Below are positions 1 through 11,220 of a stretch of 64,000 nt of DNA, piece after piece (positions within the stretch are counted from its first letter, which is position 1; each line of letters begins with the position of its first letter). Both the position numbers and the translations under genes were made by a program. The stretch comes from Diorhabda sublineata (Eukaryota; Arthropoda; Insecta; Coleoptera; Chrysomelidae): assembly GCF_026230105.1 (NCBI RefSeq), contig NC_079474.1:9310187-9374186 (forward strand), read 5' to 3'. Below the pieces are notes generated by a model, which did no database searches, had not been told where the DNA came from, and worked only from the letters and a program-made list of their open reading frames with translations.

Positions 1-711
1 AGACATTCGCAAACCATTTGAAATCAAATATACGAACAATTCGAAGACTTTGAAAACTTAGGCCTTAAGAGTGGAAAAGTTCAATTTCATACATACACAA
101 GAAGGGAGGATAATTAACATGCCTTTGTCCTCCGCGGCCTAGCAGAAGGTCTTCAAAAAACAGATATAAAAGAGGAGCTTCAGAAAACATATAAAATTCA
201 TATCAAAAATATCTATCGGATGACCACGAAAAGTAGACCACTCTATCTAGTAGTGACCGATCCGAAAATAACACAAGAATGCAATGGGAACATCCTAGGC
301 AGACAAAACCAATAATACAATGCCACATTTGCCAACAATGGGGACATGCTACGTTAAACTGTGGTAGAGCGCCGAGATGCTTGAAATGTGTTGGAGAACA
401 TCTTACACAAGAATGTCCGCGAGGTGTGCAAACTGCAGAGGTGACCACCCTGCTAACGCAGAAATTTTCCTGAAGTACATAAAAAAACTTGATTAAAAAA
501 GAAATAAATATACCAACCAGATCCCAAGAAATACATTCCTGCCCCCCCCCCCCCAGCTATCAATCCATGGACCAAAAAATCCCAAATACAAGATTTTCCC
601 AGCTTACCCAAAAAACAAAACTCCCAACCTATACCGCACACCACTCCCGTTCAACCCCTCACAAGCAAAACAAGTCAAACAGCAGGTACCGATGTGGATG
701 AATTTACGGAA
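1..711 (+). mobile_element. Jockey-like non-LTR retrotransposon ORF1 relic
   Basis: A decayed gag-like ORF1 of a non-LTR element, entering from beyond the window edge. Around 140-260 a broken frame reads like the PRE_C2HC domain of jockey-type ORF1 (phrase RPLYLVVTDPKIT). It is followed at about 321-416 by tandem CCHC knuckles (CHICQQWGHATLNC, then CLKCVGEHLTQEC). A frameshift near 420 is needed to continue into the third knuckle (CANCRGDHPAN), and a Pro-rich tail follows. In the family ORF1 binds RNA and packages the element transcript. Stops and frame changes show this copy is dead. It ends at the TTAA preceding the piggyBac-like element, so that element may have inserted into it. Confidence 0.75.
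542..554. repeat. Poly-C homopolymer (13 C)
   Basis: A run of 13 cytosines inside the Pro-rich tail of the ORF1 relic. It is a likely slippage site, and its exact length should be treated as uncertain. Confidence 0.9.
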
Positions 712-715
712 TTAA

Positions 716-1440
716 CCCACAGACATCCGGTCATTTTGACCGGTGAGGGTCCCCAGCGAATGAGTTTTTCCGCATTCCTACCACTTTGGCGTGCCCGCGT
801 CTGTGTACCTTCCCATTAGTTAGTTCTATAGCGACAGCCAAAGTGCCTACTGTGTTGTGTTCAAATTAAGGAAATTATTCACCTGCAAACTTCGCTGTCG
901 ATCAAAAACACCGGTGATCTGTGTTTAGGTAATAAATTAAAATTCTTATACTTATTTGTTTTTAATGTTTGCGCTTTTAGATTGGATATGGATTGTAACC
1001 CTTGGCCCTCCAAAAAAGTTAAATATGGGGATTCGAATTATGAGCAGATTTTGATAAAATGGGCTAATGAAATAGAGTCTGATGCCAGCGATATTGACTC
1101 AGTTAGCGACTTCATACCATCCTATCATGAAAGTCAGTCAGAAATTGAAGCTGAAGAAATGTACCAAGAAAACCATGAAGATGTCGGGGAGAAAAGTACT
1201 TCCACCGCATTTTATGGGAAAAATAGGTTTAAATGGTCATCGATTCCTGCAGTTCCTAAAAATACGCGTACCTTGCAACACAACATTGTCCTCAAATGCC
1301 CAGGTCTTAAAAATATATATGAAAATAGTGCCAATCCGGAGCAAGTATGGAGTCTTCTATTCAATGAACGGATTTTAAATGCAGTTATTCAATACACATT
1401 CAATCACATAGTTTGGTTGAAAAATTCCAAATTTTACTAA
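716..1440 (+). mobile_element. PiggyBac-like element, 5' end and N-terminal transposase relic
   Basis: Starts directly after TTAA (712-715) with CCCAC, the arrangement expected at a piggyBac end, and has a palindromic subterminal motif at 727-743 (CCGGTC, 5-nt loop, GACCGG). A likely 5'UTR intron is 929-980 (GT..AG). An ATG at 988 opens 150 codons rich in Asp/Glu, then reads WSSIPAVPKNTRTLQHNIV and EQVWSLLFNERILNAVIQYT, which match the N-terminal part of piggyBac (PGBD) transposases. The homology stops abruptly at about 1395, before the DDD catalytic core. No right terminus was found. A dead 5' fragment. Confidence 0.7.
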
Positions 1441-2056
1441 TACCGAAATCATTGTAAATCAAAACTTCAACATATCCATCCGAATTATTCAACGTCAGCC
1501 ACGCTGCCTTCTCGAAAACTAAAACCCCGATCGATTTTTGAAATCCTGTTTTTCAGCTGCTTTTCAGGGATATTCCAGCCGAAAGATTCTGGGAGTCACA
1601 ACTATATACCAGGGACAGAGTTATTGTAACTACATCAAACTTGTGGATAATGCCCCGATGCAAGGGAACCACAACAGTACTTCAAGACATACACATGACA
1701 TCTATGGATCGTCAGAACAACGGCCAACATACTTATTGTTAATCTTTTAGATGTAATGTAAATTATAACACAAAATAGACATTTTTAATAATAATAATTG
1801 AAGAACAACTTATTCAATATTTGAAATGAAAAGGTTCGAGTCGACGAACCTATAATTTTTTCCTCATATTAAAGCCAACTTCATATATATGTGACATTGG
1901 AGAAAAAATAGTACAAAAATGATCTGTAAATGAGCTAATAATTCACAGTTTACTAAATAATCCAACTAACGATAGTTATTCTTTACAAAATAAGTTTTTC
2001 AATATTTGAGCAAATGAAAAATCATTAATTCTCATCCATTTATTTATATTTCACAG
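1441..2056. other. Unassigned sequence between piggyBac relic and gene exons
   Basis: A 70-codon open stretch at 1538-1750 lies after two acceptor-like pyrimidine-AG sites but has no convincing donor or homology. The rest is AT-rich. It could contain an upstream exon of the gene at 2057; I cannot show this. Confidence 0.4.
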
Positions 2057-2497
2057 TTGTATATAATCTTGATTCGACCCGAAAGAAATATTAGACAAAG
2101 CATGATGCCAATGAGATACAGTGCAATAAACAAGAGCTCTACTAACACTGGTTCGGGAAGCATGATGGCAGCTGTAATGGTAACTGCCGCCACATGTGAC
2201 CAGAAACAAAATATACAAAAACATGTTTCTCCTATCGATAATGTTCCAGACGGTAAGTCTAATCATTCAAATCCATTTTAATCTTAGATAATCTTGTCAA
2301 AAGCTTAAATTTATATTTTATTTTCAGATGTTTTTTACAAAGATCGGAAAACCAAAGATAGCAGTACTCAAACAACCCCTGATATTGAAAAATTCATTCC
2401 GAAGATACCGGAAAGTAATCAAAAGATTAATAATAATTGCAACATTGGAAATGGTCCGGCTCAAGAATCGACAAACTTAAAAGAAGTGACTTCATAG
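2057..2497 (+). CDS. Unrecognised gene, two 3' exons (partial)
   Basis: Exon 2057-2252 follows a good acceptor (tttcacag) and ends at GTAAGT. Exon 2328-2497 follows ttttcag. The phase-1 join restores a GAT codon and gives one open frame of about 121 codons ending in TAG at 2495-2497. The product is polar, Asn/Ser/Lys-rich and probably disordered, with no domain I recognise. Beyond the TAG the same frame stays open for 24 more codons to TAA at 2570-2572, so the TAG may be a recent nonsense change or the true stop. The duplication starts at 2555, inside this open extension, so the gene's 3' end became part of the duplicated unit. Upstream exons were not found. Confidence 0.5.
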
Positions 2498-2688
2498 CAG
2501 TCGAATGTTCGTAACTTAGAGGCTTCCGATAGCAGACCTTCCAGTTTAAAACGAAAACCTGTACAAGTTTAAAAATATATTGAAACAAGTATCCCTACAA
2601 TAGTGATACATGTAATGCAAAAGTATGTATAGATTGTTGCAATTACAATATAATTCTAATGAATCTATCCAAATTTTAATTATTAATG

Positions 2689-2694
2689 AATAAA
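2689..2694 (+). promoter_or_regulatory. Polyadenylation signal AATAAA of the left gene
   Basis: AATAAA about 190 bp after the TAG of the partial gene. The same position in units B and C reads GATAAA. Confidence 0.4.
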
Positions 2695-3349
2695 ATTTCA
2701 ATCTACGAAACATAATCAAGACCTTTTCTCACGTATACAAAAGAAACAAGCGCCGAAACATCAACAATAAAAAGAATTATGAGGGTGACTAAAATGAAAA
2801 AACAATTAAGTGAATGAGCACCAGAAATAAAATGACAAGTCAGGATGTTACAGCAAAACTAGGAATTCAGGATGTAGTGAATAGTGAAAGAATACCAACG
2901 AACAGATGAATAAATGGATATAAAAACAGAAACCAAACAAACGGATACCACTAGAAAGACTAACAAATTGATGGTAGGAGAACCGGAGTTCAGCGTCTAA
3001 AGAAGACCTTAGGAAGGCGCCAACTATTCGATATTGAAAAAAAATCCAATTATAAATTCACCTCATACATACATATATTTTTCATGAAACCTCCCTCGGG
3101 CTTTTGTCATATTTCTATTATATTTGAGGTTATTGAAATTAAACACCCCATCAATTTTATATATAACAATACTGCACAAGAAAAACTGCATTCTGTCCAA
3201 AAGATTTGGGTCTCCCTCAACATGAATTGTTGAGATGTTAGCACGCGTTAGAACTCTACATATTATATGCTCGAAACGCTAATGCAAGAAAAATGAGCCA
3301 TTTCTGTCTAACTGACGGACTGTCATATTGCCAATTTGACTGCTGCACA

Positions 3350-4077
3350 ATGGGAGCTTTTGTAACATCTTCTCAAAAGAGCTAACACTCAAATTAAGCC
3401 AGGCAATACTCGTCATACAACAAGGGTTACAAAAACGATTTGAAGATATTACAACGAGTAAAAATCATTTGGTTGCTACCTTTCTCGATCCAAGATTTAA
3501 AATGAATGTTTTCACCAATCAACTGCAAAAAGAAAAAGTGAAGCAGTATGTATTAATCGATAGCATGAAAATGGGCTGTGAAGAAACAAGCGACGATAGC
3601 GAGCGTTCATCCCCTACTTTGGCCAAGAGGATGAAAACTGAAGAGCAAAGTCTAAATCAAACTATTCACTCAACTTTTATGGATTGCTTCGAAAAGCTGA
3701 TAGGAGAAAAAAGCACAGGTTCTGGAAACATATCAACAGAAAAAAATGCATTTTCAAGAGAAATGGATCTTTTCTTAAATATTAGTAATAAATCACGTCA
3801 TGACAACCCTTATACATGGTGGCAAGCAAGAAAATTTGAATTTCCCTGTTTGATTAAGATTGCAGCAAAATATTTGTCGGCGCCAGGAAGTAGTGTTTAT
3901 TCAGAGCGCCTTTTCTCTGAAGTTGGGATGGTGTACTTCCTAAAAAAAAAAAGTTGGGATTTTCTACGAGAAAAAAAAAGAAGTAAACTTTTTCCTAAAA
4001 ATGTAGAAAAGTTAGTCTTTCTGCACCATAACCTTCCCCTTCTAAATTTTGATTATGAAAATAATTCAAATGCATAG
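3350..4077 (+). pseudogene. hAT transposase C-terminal relic (unit A)
   Basis: An open frame of about 240 codons (202 from 3469). It contains LVATFLDPRFK near the start and, at 3811-3930, the hAT dimerisation core (DNPYTWWQARKFEFPCLIK, AAKYLSAPGSSVYSERLFSE), ending with FPKNVEKLVFLHHNL. This matches the C-terminus of ZBED-type hAT transposases. The BED finger and first catalytic residues are absent. A Lys/Phe-rich insert at 3943-4000 lies between two TTCCTAAAAA repeats. It is a fragment, probably inactive. Confidence 0.8.
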
Positions 4078-4106
4078 AAAAATTCTTAACTTGTTTAATA
4101 CAGAAA

Positions 4107-4640
4107 ATGATTAAATTATGTACCAATGACTACTTCAGTTTTGATACAGACAAAAGAAAACAAATATTTATAATTAGATATGCTTTTATTGTTTCTCAAA
4201 TTATTCTCCATCAAGTTCAATACACATTTACAAGCGCTAGAACCAATTATCGAAGCATTTTCTTCATCAAATTGAGGTACCTCAAAAACATGTGTTTTGA
4301 AGGAAGAACTTATTTGTAGAGAAACGTTGACATCACTATTTATTTTTGATCTGCGGAAGAAGAAATCATTGGGAATCAAATGGCGGATAAACCATCAATT
4401 CGATGTATTAACTGTTGGAACAAGTTTCTGTTTGAACGAATGTGTAAGACTTCGCATTGATTGATTTACCTGATTTTTTCGAACACTTCTGACAAACAAA
4501 CACTGAATTAGCACTCGCATAACAACACGTTCTGAGTACATTCATCATTAAAATTGTCAAACTTTATGATGGCAATGTGAGATTTGACATATTCACATCA
4601 GTGTTGCCATATCTCAAAGCTTAAGCAGTAACCCTCGTAC
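4107..4640 (-). mobile_element. Mariner relic, internally deleted (unit A)
   Basis: Minus strand. The C-terminal part of a mariner transposase reads PNDFFFRRSKINSD and FKTHVFEVPQ, matching the PNDFFL to VLEVPQ stretch of mariners. The 5' half is missing: sequence jumps at about 4507 from the equivalent of 21855 to that of 22311. It is related at about three-quarters identity by eye to the element at 54390-55300. Confidence 0.7.
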
Positions 4641-5220
4641 AGGAAACGGACAAACTAAATTCAACACTTTTCTGTCGATTGGAAATTTGAAAACTTCTTT
4701 CCATATCACAAGTAGTGAGAAAGTAATATTTGAAAACAAGAAATGGATAGTTGGTCATGAATATTTTAATAAAATTAATTAAAAAATAAGACCGAAGAGG
4801 AATTGGTGCATAATAAAAAGGATGAATTAATGCAACGCCAGCTGTAGTATACAGATGATATAGTATTAGTTAATAATTGTGTTTTTATTTTAGGTTAACG
4901 GGATTCAATAACACTGGGTATTGGCAGAAGAACGAAAAATTGGAAATGACATGAAAAATTGGGTAAAGAACTATTAGACCTCATGATCATATTCTATATC
5001 AAATGTATCTCAATAGAACAGTCGAATGTTTCCTTGAGATTAGTCTTGAGATCAAATTGCTGGTAGCTAGTGGAGTATTGTACGGTATTTACTTGAGGGT
5101 CGTAATAACATGACAATCATGACAAATAGGACAACTTTCTGAAGACATCAAATAACCGTGTGTAAGCTTGTTATTGTTAATTCCAAGTCTTTTTTCTCAT
5201 AGCTTATTGTGAAGTGTTGT

Positions 5221-7329
5221 TAAGCTGGACTGAGATTTTAAAAGTGTTGTTTAAGACTTCTTTTGATTGGTAACATACCTTTCCATTGATACCAGTGTGA
5301 GATGAAAATAAGATTGGAGATACTGTTACTTCAAGAGCCTAGAGAATTCGGTAAATGTTATTTCTTTTGATTATTGGGAGACAGGTGAAAGTTGTTTCAA
5401 TTGATGAAACAAAATCAGTATGTCGATTTTTTGTGGGGATGCCGTATATTTGGCGATTTTAAACACCATATGTTAAAGGTGAGCGGTAGAAACTTATAAG
5501 ATTAAGTGACTCCACAACCGACACAGAAGTCAGTTTTTTTTATTTCATGAATTGAATGTTTATATTTATGACAAAGGTATTAGAATTATATTTAATTGTA
5601 ACAAATTCTTAAGTTGTAAACGTGTATACTGAAAAAATTTGTTATTTGAGGATATTATTGATAATATGTGAAACGATATTGTATGAGGAATTTGAAATAT
5701 GTTGCAAGCGCATCAAGCATTTTTCATTTATCCATTTACTTTCGGACATACAGTTCATGTACATCCATTAAATGAAAGATAAAATGTACTTTTTATATCA
5801 TTGAATATATCTGAAATCGTAAAATGTATATAGTGTTATATAAAATATTTAACTTAGATGTTGAAAAAAATTTAATGATAAATTTAAATGTTCCATATAT
5901 AATCACATAAGAACAGTTTGTTGATTCTAATAAGACTGATTATTTACAGACAGCTACTTTTGTAAATTGTTATTTAAGGTAGATATTTAAATTTAGAAAT
6001 TAGTTTTTACTACAGAATATTAATACAGGGTGAGACTTAAATGTATGAAATGTATTATGTCATTGATTCATAGAATGTTGAACAATACTTGTAAATAAAT
6101 AAGAGTTTGTTTAATAATTTAATTGTATATGAAAATATGATTAAAAATAACTGGAATATGACTTTTTTTTATTTAATTCAAAATTTCCCAACTTTGTGAG
6201 TGCTTCTCAATGAAATCGATCTGAAATATAAAATAAAAAAATGATCTAAAAATGGATAAGATAAATATAAATAATCTTCTGATAATAGGCTTCTCTCATC
6301 AATTCAACTGAATTGATACTGAAAATAATAATTCACATGATAATCTTTGGCATTTACCAAATATAAAATGGAGGGAGAATGAACTACTAATGGCGCAGAT
6401 CTATGTTGCTTCTTCTTGTCTAGTACTTGTTATTCATGTGGATTCACTCTCTTTTAATGGTTAATAAAGACTTTAGGAAACTTTATTGGTTATAATATCG
6501 TTAATAGTCAAGGAAAAAGTCGAAAAATCGTTTTATAGGTATTATTTTGTACCTGAGAGGGAACCCGATAGAGTGCGGAGACGTGAAGAAACAAGAATGA
6601 AGTGTTTATAATGTTACGAAGATCATTTTAATGCTTCCACTCCTTTGACATCTTGTAATTTAAAATCTTGATTATATGCAAAATATGCAGTCATCATGAA
6701 TGCCAGAATGTCAGAAGAATAATCAGAATCTAAAAACGATTAAGGAACACAAAAACAAACCAGATTTTCGTTTAAACTTATTTTTTATCAAATTTTAATT
6801 TCTCTAGCTTATTTTGCACTCTTTAATGATAATTTTATATAATTGAAAACAAATTAAATGGGAAAATAATAGTTTTATGATAATATTGGGAATTGGAAGT
6901 GCGGTGATAAGTCACATCATTGTTATAAGAATAAACATTATTAATAACATAACAATACTGGTATCCTATCCAGTAGACGAAAACGTAAAGAAGGTGAAAT
7001 CAACCATTTCAGAATAAAGTATTAATATTTGGCATACTATTCTTTCCAAAATGATTTCCATTCACTTATAACTAATAACCTACTACTTATAACCAAAGGT
7101 CATATAATAATAGCAAAAGAAATAATCACAGATTATCAAATTATCATAAAAGGAAAAATAGACTTCGAATAGGCGAACTTAGTTACCTTAGTATCACCAA
7201 CATGCTACTATACATGATATTACAAAAATTTTTGCTCTGTGAGTGTCATAACAATTACTCATAATGTTGATAAAAAAGTTCATCTATTTTAAATAAAACT
7301 TTATACTACGACTCATGTTCTTTTCTGGG
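5221..7329. other. Gene-free AT-rich stretch (unit A)
   Basis: About 2.1 kb with no ORF above 60 codons, no recognisable transposon protein and no RNA gene that I can see. The unit B copy (about 23025-25134) is almost identical. Confidence 0.6.
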
Positions 7330-7734
7330 ACAAACAGTTCACCAGAAAGACCCTATTCTACCTCTACGTCTGCTAATAGTTCCGGTATGTCTTGATTCAT
7401 TCTTAACTTTTAATTTACTGGAATCGTGTTTTTAAAAACTAACTTTATTTCTAACATAAATTCTACAAACAGTTCACCAGAAAGACCCTATTCTACCTCT
7501 ACGTCTGCTAATAGTTCCGGTATGTCTTGATTCATTCTTAACTTTTAATTTACTGGAATCGTGTTTTTAAAAACTAACTTTATTTCTAACATAAATTCTA
7601 CAAACAGTTCACCAGAAAGACCCTATTCTACCTCTACGTCTGCTAATAGTTCCGGTATGTCTTGATTCATTCTTAACTTTTAACTTACTGGAATCGTGTT
7701 TTTAAAAACTAACTTTATTTCTAACATAAATTCT
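7330..7734 (+). repeat. Three tandem 135-bp repeats (unit A)
   Basis: Copies start at 7330, 7465 and 7600 (ACAAACAGTTCACC), period exactly 135. The only difference I see is one base in the third copy (TAACTTACTGG for TAATTTACTGG). Each copy contains a 47-nt block bounded by acceptor-like ACAAACAG and donor-like CG/GTATGT. Confidence 0.95.
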
Positions 7735-7849
7735 ACCAACAACTTCAATTACAAAACTAATGTTTTTTATTACAAACGTGAATTAAATAATCTTTTAGTA
7801 GGTAGTTGATGAGAGTTTTTTATTAAATTTCCGCCTCTGGATGTAATTG

Positions 7850-8685
7850 TTGCTAACATTCTTCAGGGCATGGTTTCAATTAGGTGCTGGCACTTCTTGA
7901 GGTATATTCTCCCATTCCCCTAATGCCGCTTGCTCAAGCTCTTTAAATTTTGAGGAGATGGATTTCGACGTCGAATGCGGCGTTTTAAAATGTCCCAAAC
8001 ATGCTCAATAGGATTCATAGTGGCCACTCCAGGGTATGAATTCCTACTTCGTTTAGGTAATTCAGAGCATCTGCCGCAACGTGTGGTCTAGCATTATCAT
8101 GCATTAAACGAAAATCATCACTAATAAATGGCCAAACGGAACAACGTGATTTTCAAGAATGTCAGTTATGTATCTTGCTGCGTTAAGGGCGGGTCTAGGA
8201 AGAGACACTAAATCTGTGCGAGATGAAAACAAATCCCTCCCCAAAACATGATAGACCCTCCTTGGAACGGCTCCCTGGGAATGATACAAGACTTCGCAAA
8301 TCTTTCTCCTCGCCGTCTTCGAATTTGATTACGTCCATTTGAACCCCTTAGACTGATTCTTGTCTCATCAATAAATAAAACGGTACCAATGTACTAAATT
8401 CCAATCTAAATGCTGCCTTGCAAATCTTAATCTAGCAACACGATTCTGCCTAGTTAGCAAAGTTGCCTGGAGAGCTCTTCTGCTGTGTAGACCAGCATTC
8501 TGAAGGTGTCGTCTTATTGATCTATCAGAGATATTTACTAGTCGGACTTCTCGTAAAAGGCTGTTGAGCTCGAGACTTATCATTAATCGATTTCTTAATG
8601 AATTTAATTGCAAAAAACGGTCATCTCAAAGAGTTAAAACTGAGGGACGTCCTTGTCGTGGCCTTTTGTTTAACTAGCCTCGAAT
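7850..8685 (-). pseudogene. Tc1-like transposase relic (unit A)
   Basis: Read on the minus strand, pieces in several frames cover most of a Tc1-type transposase. In order: the DNA-binding part (GRPSVL, ISDRSIRRHLQNAGLHSRR at 8464-8524), the first catalytic Asp in FIDETR (about 8375), GGSIMFWGG, PRPALNAARYITDILENHV (8150-8200), the second Asp in MHDNARPH (about 8090), and the catalytic Glu in NPIEHVWD (about 8010). A gap just before MNPIEH removes the usual SPD stretch. Frameshifts and stops make it inactive. Terminal inverted repeats were not identified. Confidence 0.85.
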
Positions 8686-8689
8686 TTAA

Positions 8690-9630
8690 CACACCTTGAT
8701 TGACTAAAATTACTGCTGTACACAAGTTGATACAAAGAAACATTAAAATATGCATAAAAAACAGTTATTTGCTGATAAGAAATTTTGCTACATTTAAAAT
8801 ACTTTAACTTTTTGTGATAGAAAAAAAAAGAAACCCAAAAGATTAACATTTTAGGTTTTGATATTGAAATAAAGGGCATGTCGAGAAACGTACGAGGGGC
8901 ACGAAATTAAAATGAGAAAGTATTCGGATGACAAAGCGGGTGATATGCGCTTGGTGAATGAATACGGTAAATAAACAAAGTGCTAAATTCTGTACCCCAG
9001 AATAAAATATATATTGTATCTCGGTATTCAGTGAAAACAATGAACGTAGGTACCCACGCAGTGCTCTTTCGCTATCTAACAGACACAATAGAACTGACAA
9101 TAATAGTCAAGTATATCTTCTTGAGGGACCGTACTAATTCCTTCTACCATCATCTAGTAACGCGCATTGACGAGCGTGGCTATTTCACATTTATTCTTGT
9201 ATTTGCCAAAGTGTATGTAAATCTAATTCATACAAATCTAAATCATAATCAGAAGATGAATTGTTGCAACCTATATTCACAATGAGTGACTCAATCATTT
9301 CATCAGTAATATTGTCCAGCTTTTGTCTTCTTTAATAGTACGATTCACTGCCTTTTCCCAGTTTTTAGCGCAGGTACTACTAACCAATTCCACTGTGTCA
9401 ATAATTTTATATAATTTTTTGTCTGTAAATGATTTAAAACAATTAACTATGAATGTTTTTTTCCTTAACTGTTGAAAGACCGATTTTTCAGTGATTACAC
9501 GGCCCTTCCGACTTTACCATAATCACCTTAGAATTCACACTAGACTGCATACTGCACCTTGCAAGTTGTAACAAAACTAAACTGTTAATAATACCTGCAC
9601 CAATTGGACCTCCTCGCTAAACGCAAAAAG
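8690..9630. other. Unassigned stretch between Tc1 and hAT relics (unit A)
   Basis: Open stretches of 70-100 codons at 8670-9100 (minus) and 8980-9285 (plus) overlap one another and resemble nothing I know. On the minus strand at 9250-9400 a frame reading CAKNWEKAVNRTIKEDKSW faintly recalls jerky/Tigger-type transposases, too weak to call. The unit B copy is 26495-27432. Confidence 0.4.
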
Positions 9631-9639
9631 TCTTTCTTG

Positions 9640-10640
9640 ACCTATAGTATTTCATAAATGATTTTTAACTAGTATTAATTTTGAATAACTCCTTCCAGCG
9701 GAAGCAGTACTTAAAGGTATTGTTAACAAAAGTCTAATGACAATGTTAATATTTGGGTAAATTTCTTTCAAATAGTTCTCTATGATGTATTGGAGCAGAT
9801 GTTTCACGTCTTTAATGGTGTTGGGTAAATTTGGGATCATATTTTGTAACTCTTCATACAACTCATAAGGTTGGAAGTCACTGCTCTCACGTACTTGCAG
9901 GATTGTGTGTAAATCCTGACAGGTTTGCTGTATCTCCTCTTTTGGAATTTTCAAAATGTTGATTTAAAGACATAAATCTTAATATCATGTTACTTATCAC
10001 ATAATCAATCATGGTGCTAAAAAACTCTGTTTCATACCGGCTTTTAACAGTCTCTTTATATTGATCGCTGCCTTCATTATCAAACATCCTTTTCTTTTTA
10101 GCTACTCTACTGCTTCTCTCAACAAACTGACGAGCGTCAGACATGAATTTTTTTACTCCAGTTTGTCGGTATGCTTTGATCCAGTTACAAAATGTACGCA
10201 AATCTTCAAAATCAAATCTTAAATGGACTTGTACAGATTGCCATAATTTGTTTATGGTATTGACACGCGTTAATAACTCATACCATATATGTAATATGAT
10301 AAATTCCAATCTAAACATTTCGTTTAAAACGTAATCGCAATCACTGAGAGTGTCCGATTGTTCCGTTTGGCATTTTAAGTTTTCTATGCATTCAAAAACA
10401 TCATCAAATTGCAATAATACTTCCTTCACCGCCTGGATTCTGCTTTCCCACCTTGTGTCCGATAAAGGCTTCATTGTCATAGATTGAATTTGTCTTTGAT
10501 TATTTTCCAGCGTTTGTTAGAACTTGAAAATAGCAAAAAAATCTTCTGAATAAAACCAAAAAATGATTTTGCTGCCACCGTAGAATTAGCTGCGTCTACC
10601 AACATTAATTTCCAGCTCTGACAACCGCAAGGTGTGAAAA
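9640..10640 (-). pseudogene. hAT (ZMYM1/DUF4371-type) transposase relic (unit A)
   Basis: Minus strand. A frame with TPCGCQSWKLML and FSSSNKRWKIIKDK (10640-10500) is followed by MKPLSDTRWESRIQAVKEV (10477 down), the hallmark of ZMYM1-like hAT transposases. It continues with a long helical region and ends at STASAGRSYSKL, the hAT dimerisation motif (usual S-A-E-R-S-F-S-K). A frameshift near 9955 splits the frame in two (10480-9887 and 9954-9652). The C-terminal end after VKNHL is lost in a deletion at about 9632. Confidence 0.8.
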
Positions 10641-10649
10641 ATGATGATT

Positions 10650-11220
10650 TAATTTTAATTCGTTAATTATAAACAATTAATGAAATCAAATTTCAAAAAC
10701 ATTCTATCAGTTTAAAAGTGGTCTCAGTATTGTTACTTTATTAGCTTGATAAGTACTTTCTCAAAATCGAATGGCGGGAGCAAGAAATAGAACAAGAGGT
10801 ATTTAAAGCCAGTGGCAAATCTTTGGACATTCAGCCAGACATTAAATAGTAATTGTAGCAGAATTACTTAGAGTTGGCAATAAAACAAACAATTTTCCTC
10901 ATATTTGGTAAGCTTAAAGCTTCTTTATTTATGTTCAGTTTATGTTAAAACCATGAAAAATATCAGCTAAGAAAATAGGCCCGTTACTTATTTATTTCCA
11001 AAGTTTTGATTATATTTTACAGTTGCATCTTGCAGTATCCACGTAAACTTCAAGTTCATAACAAAGAAAAGTCTACCTAAACATAAATAAGTAAATATAT
11101 TTTGAAAATAATTTCAAAAAAATTTGGAACAGCCTTTTTCAAAGTTTGAAAACATTATCTTCGCCAAATTTGAAACGAAAATCAAATAGAATTTACGTTA
11201 GTAACACGTTAAAGATGACA
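10650..11220. other. Non-coding stretch upstream of the leader promoter (unit A)
   Basis: No ORF or recognisable element, apart from a TATA/Inr/AATAAA cluster at 10800-10884. The unit B copy is 29658-30228. Confidence 0.4.
10800..10884 (+). promoter_or_regulatory. Candidate TATA promoter with nearby AATAAA (unit A)
   Basis: TATTTAAAG at 10800-10808, an Inr-like TCAGCC at 10831-10836 (A at 10833, 33 bp downstream), then AATAAA at 10879-10884. A TATA box, start site and poly(A) signal this close together is the layout of an LTR R region, so a solo LTR is one explanation. No LTR ends were identified. The copy at 29808-29892 is identical. Confidence 0.3.

Noticed and set aside
4848..4877. Reverse transcriptase motif YTDDIVL(A) in unit A, also in B and C
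   Set aside because: Only about ten codons are recognisable, with no neighbouring RT sequence. Could be chance or a very old relic.
8843..9285. Overlapping ORFs on both strands (85 and 101 codons)
   Set aside because: Identical in A and B only because the duplication is recent; no recognisable protein and mutual overlap.
9250..9400. Jerky/Tigger-like transposase trace on the minus strand
   Set aside because: Similarity limited to a short loose pattern around CAKNWEKAVN; not enough to name a family.
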